A DNA stretch of 64,000 bases from Nocardioides sp. zg-DK7169 (GCF_013155365.1 NZ_JABJRA010000011.1:62001-126000); one strand, 5' to 3'. Shown: positions 7,663-16,639, numbered from the stretch's first letter. The notes: generated from the sequence alone by a model not told the origin. Translations and numbers: made by a program.

Positions 7663-9019
7663 GCGTCGCCTCCTGCTTGTCGGTGTGGGTGTCCTTGCGG
7701 TCGGCGCGGTGGTCGTGCCGGTCGCCGCGGCCCTCTGCGGTGTCCTCGCGCGGCGCGACGACGCTGATGCGGACCGTGCCGATCTTGTTGCGGCGCCCGG
7801 CGGTGTCCTCGGCCTGGAAACGCAGCCCGTGCGCCTCGACCTGGGACCCGGCGATCGGGACGAGGCCGAGGTGCTTGGCCATCAGCCCGCCGACGGAGTC
7901 GACGTCCTCCTCCTCGACGTCGAAGCCGACCAGCTCGTCGAGGTCGTCGACCGGGTAGCGCGAGGAGACGCGGAACGAGCCGTCCTCGAGGTGCTCGACC
8001 TCGATCTCCTCCTCGTCGTACTCGTCGGTGATCTCGCCGACGATCTCCTCGAGGATGTCCTCGATGGTGACCAGGCCGGCGGTGCCGCCGTACTCGTCGA
8101 CGACGATCGCGACGTGCTGACGGCTGGCCTGCATCTCCGAGAGCAGGGCGTCGACCGGCTTGGACTCCGGCACGAAGTGCGCCGGGCGCATCACGGACTC
8201 GATGCGCTGGGTCAGCTCCACGTCGGGGGCCTCGAAGTCGCGGCGCACGACGTCCTTGAGGTAGGCGAAGCCGACCACGTCGTCGAGGTTGTCGTCGACG
8301 ACCGGGACGCGGGAGAAGCCGCTGCGCAGGAACAGCGAGAGCGCCTGGCGCAGGTTCTTGTGGCGCTCGAGGTAGACCACGTCGTTGCGCGGGACCATCA
8401 CCTCGCGCGCGGTGGTGTCGCCGAGCTCGAAGACGGAGTGGATCATCCGGCGCTCGCCGGACTCGATCAGCGCCGACGCCTCGGCGAGGTCGACCAGCTC
8501 GCGCAGCTCGGTCTCGGTCGAGAACGGGCCCTCGCTGAAGCCCTTGCCGGGCGTCAGCGCGTTGCCGATCAGGATCAGCAGCTTGGGCAGCGGGCCGAGC
8601 ACCCGGGTGACCAGGCTGAGCGGGCCGGAGGAGAACAGCGCCACGCTGTCGGGGTGCTGGCGGCCCAGGGTGCGCGGGGCGACGCCGATCACCACGAACG
8701 ACACGACGAGCATGATCGCGATCGCGGTGAGGGTGCTGACCCAGAACGCCGCGTCGAGCACCTCCTCGACCTGCAGCGCGACCAGCACGGTGGCGGCGAT
8801 CTCGCAGAGCAGGCGCAGGAACAGCGCGGTGTTGAGCGCGGGGGCGGGGTCGTCGAGGAGCGCGCGCAGGCTGCGGGCGCCGGGTCGGCGCTCGTCCTCG
8901 AGCTCCTCGGCCCGGGCGTGGGAGAACCCCGCGATGGCCGCCTCGGCGGCCGAGAAGAGGCCCGCGAGGACCACGAGTGCGGCTGCCGTCACCAGCAGCC
9001 AGATATCGCCGGAGGTCAC
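7655..9019 (-). CDS. CNNM/CorC-type membrane protein with CBS pair (hemolysin family)
   Basis: A 454-residue protein. The N-terminal CNNM domain has about three membrane segments (LLVTAAALVVLAGLFSAAEA, LTAIAIMLVVSFVVIG and a later LGPLPKLLILIG segment). Two CBS domains follow: VMVPRNDVVYL...RVPVVDD, then VDEYGGTAGLVTIEDILEEI. A C-terminal CorC_HlyC domain completes it, and the tail is rich in His/Asp/Arg. The family is linked to divalent cation (Mg2+/Co2+) homeostasis rather than haemolysis. It lies eight bases downstream of ybeY and overlaps the deaminase-like gene, the standard actinobacterial phoH-ybeY-CBS operon. Confidence 0.88.
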   Translation of the reverse strand: MTSGDIWLLVTAAALVVLAGLFSAAEAAIAGFSHARAEELEDERRPGARSLRALLDDPAPALNTALFLRLLCEIAATVLVALQVEEVLDAAFWVSTLTAIAIMLVVSFVVIGVAPRTLGRQHPDSVALFSSGPLSLVTRVLGPLPKLLILIGNALTPGKGFSEGPFSTETELRELVDLAEASALIESGERRMIHSVFELGDTTAREVMVPRNDVVYLERHKNLRQALSLFLRSGFSRVPVVDDNLDDVVGFAYLKDVVRRDFEAPDVELTQRIESVMRPAHFVPESKPVDALLSEMQASRQHVAIVVDEYGGTAGLVTIEDILEEIVGEITDEYDEEEIEVEHLEDGSFRVSSRYPVDDLDELVGFDVEEEDVDSVGGLMAKHLGLVPIAGSQVEAHGLRFQAEDTAGRRNKIGTVRISVVAPREDTAEGRGDRHDHRADRKDTHTDKQEATRD

Positions 9020-9026
9020 CGCCGGG

Positions 9027-9476
9027 TCACCGGGCCCGCCAGGCCGCGAGGAGCTCGTCTTGGAGACCGAACATCTCCTTGTGCTCCTCGGGCTCGTAGT
9101 GGTCGTAGCCGAGCAGGTGCAGGATCCCGTGGACGGTCAGCAGCTCGATCTCGGCCAGCGTGCCGTGGCCGGCCGCCTCGCCCTGCTTGACCGCGATGTC
9201 GGGGCACAGCACCAGGTCGCCGAGGACGCCCTCCTCGGGCTCCTCGTCCACCAGGCCCGGGCGCAGCTCGTCCATCGGGAAGGCGAGCACGTCGGTCGGG
9301 CCCTCCTTCTCCATCCAGGTCTCGTTGAGCTCGGCGATGGTGGCCTCGTCGACGGCCTTGATGCACAGCTCCGCCATCGGGTGGACGCGCATGCGGTCCA
9401 TCACGAAGCGGCTGAGCTGGGCCAGGTGCTGCACGTCGAGCCCGTGCCCGGACTCGTCGAGGACCTCGATGCTCAC
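9027..9476 (-). CDS. ybeY: Endoribonuclease YbeY
   Basis: A 149-residue metal-dependent RNase with the diagnostic zinc motif HGILHLLGYDH near residues 114-124 and the preceding TDVLAFPMDE block. YbeY takes part in 16S rRNA 3' end maturation and ribosome quality control. The GTG start at 9476 overlaps the stop of phoH by four bases (GTGA), so it is coupled to phoH, and the CBS protein follows after eight bases. All expected catalytic histidines are present and the length is normal. Confidence 0.93.
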   Translation of the reverse strand: MSIEVLDESGHGLDVQHLAQLSRFVMDRMRVHPMAELCIKAVDEATIAELNETWMEKEGPTDVLAFPMDELRPGLVDEEPEEGVLGDLVLCPDIAVKQGEAAGHGTLAEIELLTVHGILHLLGYDHYEPEEHKEMFGLQDELLAAWRAR

Positions 9477-10537
9477 GAACGACCCTTCTGGTGTGGTGCG
9501 TGGGTGTGGGGCGCGGCCGGGCCGCGCGCGTCGAACTCGTCGTACGCCGCGACGATCTTGCCGACCAGGCGGTGGCGGACGACGTCGTGGCTGGTGAGGC
9601 GGTTGAAGGAGATGTCCTCGACGCCGTCGAGGATGTCCTGGATCACCCGCAGGCCGGACTTGGTGCCCGAGGGGAGGTCGACCTGGGTGACGTCACCGGT
9701 CACCACGATCTTGGAACCGAACCCGAGGCGGGTGAGGAACATCTTCATCTGCTCCGGGGAGGTGTTCTGCGCCTCGTCGAGGATGATGAAGGAGTCGTTG
9801 AGGGTGCGCCCGCGCATGTAGGCCAGCGGGGCCACCTCGATCGTCCCGGCCGCCAGCAGCTTGGGGATGGTGTCGGGGTCGATCATGTCGTGCAGCGCGT
9901 CGTAGAGCGGGCGCAGGTAGGGGTCGATCTTCTCGCTCAGGGTGCCGGGCAGGAACCCGAGCCGCTCGCCGGCCTCGACCGCGGGGCGGGTCAGGATGAT
10001 CCGGTTGACGGCCTTGCCCTGGAGCGCCTGGACGGCCTTCGCCATCGCCAGGTAGGTCTTGCCGGTGCCGGCGGGACCGATGCCGAAGGTGACCGTGTGC
10101 TTGTCGATGGAGTCGACGTAGCGCTTCTGGTTCAGCGTCTTGGGCCGGATCGAGCGGCCGCGGTTGGACAGGATGTTGAGGCTCAGCACGTCGGCCGGGC
10201 GCTCGGTGGTCTCGGCGCGGAGCATGGTGATCACCCGCTCGACGGTCTCCGAGGACACCCCCTGGCCGGTGCGCAGGATCGTCACGAGCTCGTCGAGGAG
10301 CCGCTCGGCCAGCGCGACCTCGCCGGGCTCCCCGCGCATCGTGATGCGGTTGCCGCGGACGTGGAACTCCGCGTCGAAACCGCCCTCGATGATCCCGAGG
10401 TGCTCGTCGCCGGGGCCGAGCAGGGTGACCATGTCGATGCTGCTGGGCACGAGCACGGTGTGCCGCGTCGTGGGCCGGCTCGAGGCGTCGGCGTCGGTCG
10501 GGGCGCCCGCGCGGGAGCGGTGAGGGGAGTCAGTCAT
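9473..10537 (-). CDS. phoH: PhoH-family ATPase
   Basis: A 354-residue PhoH-like P-loop ATPase. An N-terminal nucleic-acid-binding region (residues about 28-90) precedes the ATPase core: Walker A GPAGTGKT at 154-161, Walker B IILDEAQNTSPEQMKMFLTR (interacting motif LDEAQ), and VVTGDVTQVDLP. The family is thought to act on RNA together with YbeY, whose gene it overlaps by four bases. The start ATG 10537 was preferred over an upstream in-frame codon because the added residues are unconserved and would run into the next intergenic space. It is the first gene of the phoH-ybeY-CBS-deaminase-like operon. Confidence 0.92.
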   Translation of the reverse strand: MTDSPHRSRAGAPTDADASSRPTTRHTVLVPSSIDMVTLLGPGDEHLGIIEGGFDAEFHVRGNRITMRGEPGEVALAERLLDELVTILRTGQGVSSETVERVITMLRAETTERPADVLSLNILSNRGRSIRPKTLNQKRYVDSIDKHTVTFGIGPAGTGKTYLAMAKAVQALQGKAVNRIILTRPAVEAGERLGFLPGTLSEKIDPYLRPLYDALHDMIDPDTIPKLLAAGTIEVAPLAYMRGRTLNDSFIILDEAQNTSPEQMKMFLTRLGFGSKIVVTGDVTQVDLPSGTKSGLRVIQDILDGVEDISFNRLTSHDVVRHRLVGKIVAAYDEFDARGPAAPHTHAPHQKGRS

Positions 10538-10662
10538 GGATGCCCGGTGGGGCGGCCTTTCTTCACGGTGCTGGAGCACCCTCCATGCTACGGGAGCGCC
10601 CCGACAACATCGACCGGGTTGTCGCACTGCCGGCGCCGGGTCCCCCGGCGTACCGTGGAGGG

Positions 10663-11037
10663 ATGGCGGGGCGTGAGGACGGGCCCTCGGCCCGGCCCGA
10701 CGAGCCGGACCGCCCCGAGCCGCGCCCGGACCGCCATCACGAGCAGCAGCCCGACCCGCGCCAGGACCTCCGTCCCGAGGACGGCGAGGACCTTGCCTAC
10801 CTCGACGAGCACGACGACGACACCCCGCCGGCGTGGTTCGCCGGCCAGCACCTGCCCGAGGACGCGCGCCGCATGGGCCTGGACCACCGGGTGCCCGACG
10901 GCGCGCTGCTGGACTTCGCGGGCCGTCTCGACCCCTCCAAGCGCCTGCACCGGGTCACCGCCTGGGTGATGCTCGCCGTCTTCGGCACGCCGGTGGTGCT
11001 CCACGTGGTGCGGCTGCTGCGCGAGCTCGGCGGCTAG
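10663..11037 (+). CDS. Hypothetical single-pass membrane protein with acidic N-terminus
   Basis: A 124-residue protein not assigned to a family. The first ~60 residues are very polar (Asp/Glu/Arg/Pro). A middle block (PAWFAGQHLPEDARRMG) may be conserved, and the C-terminus has a single hydrophobic helix (VTAWVMLAVFGTPVVLHVVRLL). The N-terminus is probably cytoplasmic. ATG 10663 is preceded directly by GGAGGG; an in-frame ATG at 10540 would overlap the phoH promoter region. It lies convergent to the HIT gene and divergent from phoH. Function unknown. Confidence 0.55.
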   Translation: MAGREDGPSARPDEPDRPEPRPDRHHEQQPDPRQDLRPEDGEDLAYLDEHDDDTPPAWFAGQHLPEDARRMGLDHRVPDGALLDFAGRLDPSKRLHRVTAWVMLAVFGTPVVLHVVRLLRELGG

Positions 11038-11046
11038 CGGGGCGGC

Positions 11047-11394
11047 TCAGCCCGGCGGCCAGTCCAGGGAGCGCCCGCCCAGCACGTGCAGGTGGGTGTG
11101 GAAGACCGTCTGGCCGGCGCCCGCGCCGGTGTTGAAGACCAGCCGGTAGTCGTCGGGGTGACCCGCCGACGCGGCCACCCGGGCGGCGGCGGACACCAGC
11201 TCGGCGACCAGCTCCGGCCGCGCGGCGGCGAGGGCGGCGGCGTCGGCGTGGTGCTCGCGGGGCACGACCAGGACGTGCGTCGGCGCCTGCGGGTGGATGT
11301 CGCGGAAGGCGAGGGTGTGCTCGGTCTCGTGGACCACGTCGGCGGGGATCTCACCGGCCACGATCCGGCAGAAGAGGCAGTCCTGGGTGCTCAC
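11047..11394 (-). CDS. HIT-domain protein (histidine triad nucleotide hydrolase)
   Basis: A 115-residue HIT protein. It starts with the family sequence DCLFCRIVAGEIPADVV and ends with the histidine triad HTHLHVLGG, whose central His attacks the substrate phosphorus. HINT-type members hydrolyse adenosine 5'-phosphoramidates and related nucleotides in the cytosol. GTG 11394 is chosen because it places the conserved CxFCxI motif a few residues from the N-terminus. GTG 11418 would add eight residues. It sits just upstream of phoH with the small membrane protein between. HIT genes are often near phoH/ybeY in actinobacteria. Confidence 0.88.
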   Translation of the reverse strand: MSTQDCLFCRIVAGEIPADVVHETEHTLAFRDIHPQAPTHVLVVPREHHADAAALAAARPELVAELVSAAARVAASAGHPDDYRLVFNTGAGAGQTVFHTHLHVLGGRSLDWPPG

Positions 11395-11549
11395 GACCCC
11401 GATCCTGCCGTCACCCACCGCGGGCCTGTCAACCGGACGGTCCCGGCGCGCGTCCCATCCCCGTCGGCTCTCCCGCGTGCCGTCGGGGCCGACACGCGGC
11501 AGGGCCGGGGAGGCTCCGCCCGACCGGGCGGACCAGAGAGGATGACCCC

Positions 11550-12485
11550 ATGAACGCGACCCGCTGGACCCGCACGCTCTCCTTCACCGCCACCACGGCC
11601 GTGGCCCTCGCCGTGCTCGCCGGGTGCGGAGAGGACCAGCCCGCGGCGCAGGACCCCGCGCCGACCGACAGCGCCGCCAGCGACTCACCCTCACCGGGCT
11701 CCCCGGACACCACCGGCTCGCCGGAGCCCGCGGAGCCGAGCACCAGCCCGACCGACGATGCGGGCGAGGCCACCGTCCCGGCGTACTTCGTCGGCGAGAC
11801 CCCGCAGGGCCTGCGGCTGTTCCGCGAGTTCCACCGGGTGTCCGGTGCCGATCCGCTGGCAGCCGCCGCCGAGCTGGTCACCAGCGGCTCGCCGCGCGAC
11901 CCCGACTACCGGACCCTGTTCCCCGCCGGGACCTTCGCGAGCGTGGAGCACACCGACGGGAAGTTCGTCGCCACGCTCGCCGACGACGCATGGCAGCAGG
12001 CGCCGGCGGGGATGTCGAAGAAGGACGCGGCCCTCGCCGTGCAGCAGCTGGTGCACACCCTCCAGGGCGTGCAGCAGCAGCGCTCGCCGCTGGAGGTCGT
12101 GCTCGATGGCTCGCCCACCACCCTGCTCGGGGTCGACACCGCCGGCGGGGTCCGCAACGCCGACCAGCTGAGCACCCTCGCGCTGGTCAACGTCACCACG
12201 CCCAGCGAGGGCGCGAGCGTCTCCGGCACCGTCACCGCCGAGGGCCTGGCCAGCTCCTTCGAGGCCACCGTGCCGTGGGAGGTGCGCCGCGGCGACGAGG
12301 TCGTGCTCGACGGCTTCGCGACCGCGGACGGCTGGATGGACAGGCTCTACCCCTGGCGCGTCGAGGTCGACCTCTCCGGGCTCGAGCCGGGCAAGTACAC
12401 CTTCGTCGCGCGCACCGACGACCCGTCCGGGGGCGCCGAGGGCAACGGGCCGACCGAGGACACCAAGACCATCAACGTGGGCTAG
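11550..12485 (+). CDS. Lipoprotein with GerMN and Gmad2 domains
   Basis: A 311-residue lipoprotein. The signal peptide ends at lipobox LAGC (Cys26) and a Ser/Pro/Thr/Asp-rich linker extends to about residue 75. The GerMN domain then spans roughly residues 77-205 (VPAYFVGETPQGLRLFREF; ADDAW; ALAVQQLVHTLQ). The C-terminal Gmad2 immunoglobulin-like domain covers about residues 210-310 (VNVTTPSEGASVSGTVTAEG; PWEVRRGDEVVLDGF). These domains occur in extracytoplasmic proteins of spore formers and actinobacteria and are thought to mediate binding, with no known enzymatic role. AGAGAGG is just upstream of ATG 11550. It is followed after 92 bases by a surface adhesin gene, so this looks like a small cell-envelope pair. 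Confidence 0.82.
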   Translation: MNATRWTRTLSFTATTAVALAVLAGCGEDQPAAQDPAPTDSAASDSPSPGSPDTTGSPEPAEPSTSPTDDAGEATVPAYFVGETPQGLRLFREFHRVSGADPLAAAAELVTSGSPRDPDYRTLFPAGTFASVEHTDGKFVATLADDAWQQAPAGMSKKDAALAVQQLVHTLQGVQQQRSPLEVVLDGSPTTLLGVDTAGGVRNADQLSTLALVNVTTPSEGASVSGTVTAEGLASSFEATVPWEVRRGDEVVLDGFATADGWMDRLYPWRVEVDLSGLEPGKYTFVARTDDPSGGAEGNGPTEDTKTINVG

Positions 12486-12577
12486 GTCGCATAGCAGTCT
12501 GACCCGAGGAGGGCAAGGCGACACGCCGGTGGTGCCGCGTGATAAATGAGTCGCCGTCCATTTTCCGGAGGTGACTC

Positions 12578-14488
12578 ATGCATCCAACCCTTCTCCGGCG
12601 ACTGGCGGTCGTGCTCACCACGCTCCTGCTGGGCGCCACCACATTCCTCGTAACCTCGCCCGCCGGGGCCACAGCGGCAACCGGCGGGCAGGCGCGCGGC
12701 GGCGGCTCGATCTTCACCGAGCTCCAGACGGACTCCATCACGGGCCAGCCCGGGCGTCGCAACGTCGATGCCTTCGTCGCGCCGGCCGGCTTCGACCCGC
12801 TCACCGGCTACCCGGAGACGACCCCGGAGGGGTCCACGCCCCACCAGGACTCCTACCTGGGGCTGATCGCGGCCAAGGACGCCCACGGCGAGACCGCCCT
12901 CACGTACTGCATCGACATGTTCACCGGCACTGGGAGCGGGATCAACTACGTACGCGGTGACTGGAGCGAGGCCAACGTGCCGAACCTCGGCTACCTCGGC
13001 TACATCCTGGAGAACTACTTCCCCACCGAGCCGCGTCCGGCGGGCGTCTCCGACGACCTCAAGGCGGCCGCCACGCAGGCCGCGATCTGGTTCTTCAGCG
13101 ACCGGATGGTGCTCGACCCCGCCGCCGAGCCCGAGCTGCACGCGCTGACGTCGGCCATCGTCGCCGACGCACTCGCCAACGGTCCGGCGACCGAGCCCGC
13201 GGAGCCGGCCCTCTCGATCTCCCCTGACTCGGCCCGGGCGCCCGTGAGCGGGGAGCTGGTCGGGCCCTTCACCGTCACCGCCGACGGACCCGCGACGCTG
13301 CGGGTCGACGGCGTCGAGGTGTTCAGCGACGCGGCCGGCACCCAGCCGCTGGTCGCCGGCGACACCGTGCAGGCCGGAGCCCGGCTGTGGGTCCGCACGG
13401 TCAGCTCGGACACGCCCCAGGGATTCGCGCTGCAACGCCAGGTGAGGGTCCCCGAGAGCACCGTCTACCTCTACGACGGCAGCAACCCCGGCTGGGCCGA
13501 CGCGCAGAAGCTGATCCTCGCCCAGGAGAAGACCCTCGAGGCGGTGGCGAGCGTGCGCATCACGCCGTACGCCGAGGGCGGGATCGAGGTCACCAAGACC
13601 ATCAGCGGCACCGGGGCCGGGCTCCAGGACCGCGTGGTCGTCGAGGTCACCTGCACCACTGACGAGGGCGGTGACCCGGTCGTGCGCACGGCGACGATCC
13701 CGGCCGGGACCGGCGCGGGCAGCGAGACCCTGTCGTTCACCGGCCTGCCCGCCGGGGCGCAGTGCACGATCACCGAGACCGAGAACGGCGACAACGCCCT
13801 CGTCAACCTCACCGCCAGCTCCCTGACCCCCGACACCGTCACGATCGTGGCGGGCGAGACCGCTGCGGTCGAGGCCAGCAACGACTACGAGCGCGCGCTC
13901 GGGCAGCTGCAGGTCACCAAGCGGATCACCGGACCCGCCGCCGGCGCGCAGGGCGACGTCGTGATCGCCGTCGACTGCGACGACCCCGTGGGCGCCTCCC
14001 CCGAGGGCGCCTTCGACCGGGAGTACACGATCCCGGCCGGTACCTCCGCGGGCTCCTACCCGCAGGAGGTCGTCACCGGCATCCCCGCCGGCACCGTCTG
14101 CACGGTCACCGAGACCGCCGACGGGGCCACCGACACCGTCGTCGCCGCACCGGTGCGCATCACACCGGGCACCACCACGATCGCCGACGGGGAGACCGCG
14201 GCGGTCACGGTCACCAACACCTACCGCGAGACCGAGGACGAGGTCGTCCCGGACCCGGAGCCGACCCCGGACCCTGGCCAGGACCAGGGCGGCGACGAGG
14301 ACCCCGCACAGGTCGAGGACCAGGACCAGGCGCAGGTCGAGGAGGCCGAGGCGGCCTCCGGCGAGCTGCCGCACACCGGCGGGCAGGGCGGCCTGGTCGC
14401 GCTGCGCGTCGGCCTCGCCCTGCTGCTCAGCGGGGCAGGACTGCTGGCGCTGCGCCGCCTCGCCGGCCTCCGCACCCGGGGGTCCTGA
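12578..14488 (+). CDS. Thioester-domain adhesin with DUF5979-like repeats and LPxTG anchor
   Basis: A 636-residue surface protein. Residues 1-33 are a signal peptide. The thioester domain (TED/TQXA) follows, with the two key residues visible: Cys111 in YCID and Gln167 in ATQAAIW, which in this family form an intramolecular Cys-Gln thioester used for covalent attachment to host or other surface amines. Two DUF5979-like stalk repeats start near residues 336 (IEVTKTISGTGAG) and 443 (LQVTKRITGPAAG); each has IPAGT, a Cys and a CT(I/V)TET motif. An acidic Pro/Gln/Asp spacer leads to LPHTG (597-601), a hydrophobic helix and a basic tail, the sortase signal. GGAGG precedes ATG 12578. No sortase gene is in the window. 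Thioester formation is inferred. Confidence 0.85.
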   Translation: MHPTLLRRLAVVLTTLLLGATTFLVTSPAGATAATGGQARGGGSIFTELQTDSITGQPGRRNVDAFVAPAGFDPLTGYPETTPEGSTPHQDSYLGLIAAKDAHGETALTYCIDMFTGTGSGINYVRGDWSEANVPNLGYLGYILENYFPTEPRPAGVSDDLKAAATQAAIWFFSDRMVLDPAAEPELHALTSAIVADALANGPATEPAEPALSISPDSARAPVSGELVGPFTVTADGPATLRVDGVEVFSDAAGTQPLVAGDTVQAGARLWVRTVSSDTPQGFALQRQVRVPESTVYLYDGSNPGWADAQKLILAQEKTLEAVASVRITPYAEGGIEVTKTISGTGAGLQDRVVVEVTCTTDEGGDPVVRTATIPAGTGAGSETLSFTGLPAGAQCTITETENGDNALVNLTASSLTPDTVTIVAGETAAVEASNDYERALGQLQVTKRITGPAAGAQGDVVIAVDCDDPVGASPEGAFDREYTIPAGTSAGSYPQEVVTGIPAGTVCTVTETADGATDTVVAAPVRITPGTTTIADGETAAVTVTNTYRETEDEVVPDPEPTPDPGQDQGGDEDPAQVEDQDQAQVEEAEAASGELPHTGGQGGLVALRVGLALLLSGAGLLALRRLAGLRTRGS

Positions 14489-14495
14489 CCCCGGA

Positions 14496-14521
14496 CGCGT
14501 CGCGCCCCTGAGCGCGACGCG
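14496..14521. terminator. Short hairpin after the adhesin gene
   Basis: A perfect 10-bp stem (CGCGTCGCGC with GCGCGACGCG) and six-base loop, starting eight bases after the adhesin stop. There is no T tract. Probably part of the termination region between convergent genes. Confidence 0.5.
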
Positions 14522-14531
14522 CCCGCTCCAG

Positions 14532-14573
14532 CGCCGTCACCCGCGCCCGCACCTGCGGGCGCGGGTGACGGCG
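14532..14573. terminator. Perfect 19-bp hairpin between convergent genes
   Basis: Bases 14532-14550 and 14555-14573 are exact reverse complements around an ACCT loop. It lies midway between the adhesin stop (14488) and the rsmE stop (14623), so it can serve both strands. No T-run follows, as is common for actinobacterial terminators. Confidence 0.65.
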
Positions 14574-14622
14574 TGTCCTCTCGAGCCGGTCGTGACCGGT
14601 GCGGGCGACGGGGCCGCCGGAC

Positions 14623-15381
14623 TCAGGACCAGCGGGGGGTGCGCGACAACAGCGCGGCCGTCGCGGCGACGCCTGCGGTGGAGGTGCGCAGCACCTCGGC
14701 GCCCAGGCGCACCGAGGCGGCCCCGGCCGCGACGAACGCGGCGACCTCCTCGTCGGTCAGCCCGCCCTCGGGGCCGACCACGATCACGAGCGGGCCCTCC
14801 GCGGGCAGGTCGAGGGAGGCGAGCGGCACCGACGCCTCCTCGTGCAGCACGACCGCCAGCGGGGCGTCGGCGAGCAGGGCGACCACGTCCGCGGTCGAGG
14901 CGAGCTCGTCGACGACCGGGAACCAGCTGCGCCGCGCCTGCTTGGCGGCCTCCCGGGCCGTGGCCCGCCAGCGGGCCAGGGACTTGGTGGCGCGCTCGCC
15001 CTTCCAGACCGCGACCGAGCGCGACGCGGCCCACGGGACCACCCGCGCCACGCCGACCTCGGTGAGCATCTCGACGGCGAGCTCGCCGCGGTCGCCCTTG
15101 GGCAGCGCCTGCACGACCACGATCGCGGGCGCGGGCTCGGGGACCCGGCGCACCTCGTGCACCGTCGCCGTCAGCAGCCGCTTGCCGGTGGCGGCGACCT
15201 CGGCGGTGACCGAGGTGCCCGCCCCGTCGGTGAGCACCAGCCGCTCCCCCACCCGCATCCGGCGTACGGCGACCGCGTGGTGGGCCTCGTCGCCCTCCAG
15301 GGTCACCGAGGTGCCGGGTCCGGCATCAGCCAGCGCGTCGCCGGAGTCGGCGGAGTCGACGAGGTGGACCGGGAGCGACAT
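14623..15381 (-). CDS. rsmE: 16S rRNA m3U1498 methyltransferase RsmE
   Basis: A 252-residue SPOUT-family methyltransferase. The N-terminal PUA-like domain has [17 protein letters not shown]. The C-terminal knotted SAM site carries VVGPEGGLTDEEV and LGAEVLRTSTAGVAA, both diagnostic. It methylates N3 of U1498 in 16S rRNA. ATG 15381 begins five bases after the dnaJ stop, giving the usual dnaJ-rsmE arrangement, so it is part of the heat-inducible hrcA unit. A longer upstream frame would overlap dnaJ and is rejected. Confidence 0.92.
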   Translation of the reverse strand: MSLPVHLVDSADSGDALADAGPGTSVTLEGDEAHHAVAVRRMRVGERLVLTDGAGTSVTAEVAATGKRLLTATVHEVRRVPEPAPAIVVVQALPKGDRGELAVEMLTEVGVARVVPWAASRSVAVWKGERATKSLARWRATAREAAKQARRSWFPVVDELASTADVVALLADAPLAVVLHEEASVPLASLDLPAEGPLVIVVGPEGGLTDEEVAAFVAAGAASVRLGAEVLRTSTAGVAATAALLSRTPRWS

Positions 15382-15385
15382 CGAC

Positions 15386-16552
15386 TCAGTGGTTGAACGC
15401 GTCGCGCAGCCGGCCGAAGACCGACTTGGAGCCGGGACGGACCTGTCCGCCCGGGTTCTCCTCGCCACGCAGGGCGGCGAGCTCGCGCAGCAGCTCCTCC
15501 TGGCGGGAGTCCAGACGGGTCGGCGTCTCGACGGCCACCGAGACCACCAGGTCACCGCGCCCACCGCGCAGCCCGGGCACGCCGCGCCCGCGCAGCACCT
15601 GCTGGCTGCCCGACTGGGTGCCGGGCCGGATCTCGAGCTCGAACTCGGTCTCCTTGCCCTCGCGGTCCTCCTCGTCGAGGTCGGCCTCGAGGGTGGGCAG
15701 CGTGAGCGTGGTGCCCAGGGCCGCGGCACTCATCGGGACGGTGACCGTGCAGTGCAGGTCGTTGCCCTGGCGCACGAAGGTCTCGTGCGGGGCGACGCGG
15801 ATCTCGACGTACAGGTCGCCGGCGGGGCCGCCGCCGGGGCCGACCTCGCCCTGCTCGGCCAGCTGCACGCGCACGCCGTCGTCGACGCCGGCGGGGATCT
15901 TGACCGTCAAGGTGCGACGCGAGCGCACCCGGCCCTCACCGGAGCACTCGCGGCACGGGTCGGGGATGATCGAGCCGAGGCCTCGGCACGCCGCGCACGG
16001 GCGCAGGGTGCGGATCTCGCCGAGGAACGAGCGCTGCACGTGGGCGACCTCGCCCTGGCCGTGGCAGGTCTCGCAGGTGACCGGCGCGCTGCCGGGAGCG
16101 GCGCCGTCGCCGTGGCAGGTCTCGCACAGCACGGCCGTGTCGACCTTGAGCTCGCGGGTGACGCCGAAGGCGGCCTCGGCCAGGTCGACCTCGAGGCGGA
16201 TCAGGGCGTCCTGGCCGCGCTGCACGCGCGAGCGCGGACCGCGACCGCCGCCGGCGCCCGGCTGGCCGCCGAAGAAGGCGTCCATGATGTCGGTGAAGGA
16301 GAACCCGGGGCCCTGGCCGAAGCCGCCCGCGCCGCCCGAGAACGGGTCGCCGCCACGGTCGTACGCCGCGCGCTTCTGCGGGTCCGACAGCACCTCGTAG
16401 GCGTGGCTGACGACCTTGAACTGCTCCTGCGTCTCCGGGTCGGGGTTGACGTCGGGGTGCAGCTTGCGTGCGAGCCTCCGGTAGGCCTTCTTGATGGTGT
16501 CGGCGTCCGCGTCGCGGGCGACACCGAGAAGCTCGTACAGGTCCTGGCTCAA
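15386..16552 (-). CDS. dnaJ: Chaperone DnaJ (DnaJ2 type)
   Basis: A 388-residue complete type I J-protein. It has the J domain with HPD in KLHPDVN near residue 33, a Gly/Phe-rich linker ([16 protein letters not shown]), and four zinc-finger CxxCxGxG repeats ([32 protein letters not shown]). The substrate-binding C-terminal domain follows. It stimulates the DnaK ATPase and delivers unfolded substrates. It lies 87 bases behind hrcA. The position behind hrcA rather than behind dnaK-grpE marks it as the second actinobacterial DnaJ. Confidence 0.94.
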   Translation of the reverse strand: MSQDLYELLGVARDADADTIKKAYRRLARKLHPDVNPDPETQEQFKVVSHAYEVLSDPQKRAAYDRGGDPFSGGAGGFGQGPGFSFTDIMDAFFGGQPGAGGGRGPRSRVQRGQDALIRLEVDLAEAAFGVTRELKVDTAVLCETCHGDGAAPGSAPVTCETCHGQGEVAHVQRSFLGEIRTLRPCAACRGLGSIIPDPCRECSGEGRVRSRRTLTVKIPAGVDDGVRVQLAEQGEVGPGGGPAGDLYVEIRVAPHETFVRQGNDLHCTVTVPMSAAALGTTLTLPTLEADLDEEDREGKETEFELEIRPGTQSGSQQVLRGRGVPGLRGGRGDLVVSVAVETPTRLDSRQEELLRELAALRGEENPGGQVRPGSKSVFGRLRDAFNH

Positions 16553-16639
16553 CGTCTGCTCTCTCTGCTGGGCGGTGCGGGAAGAGGACTGCCGGGGGGC
16601 AGCCCGGGAAGGGCGGGGGGCGGTCCGGCGCTGGGCCGT

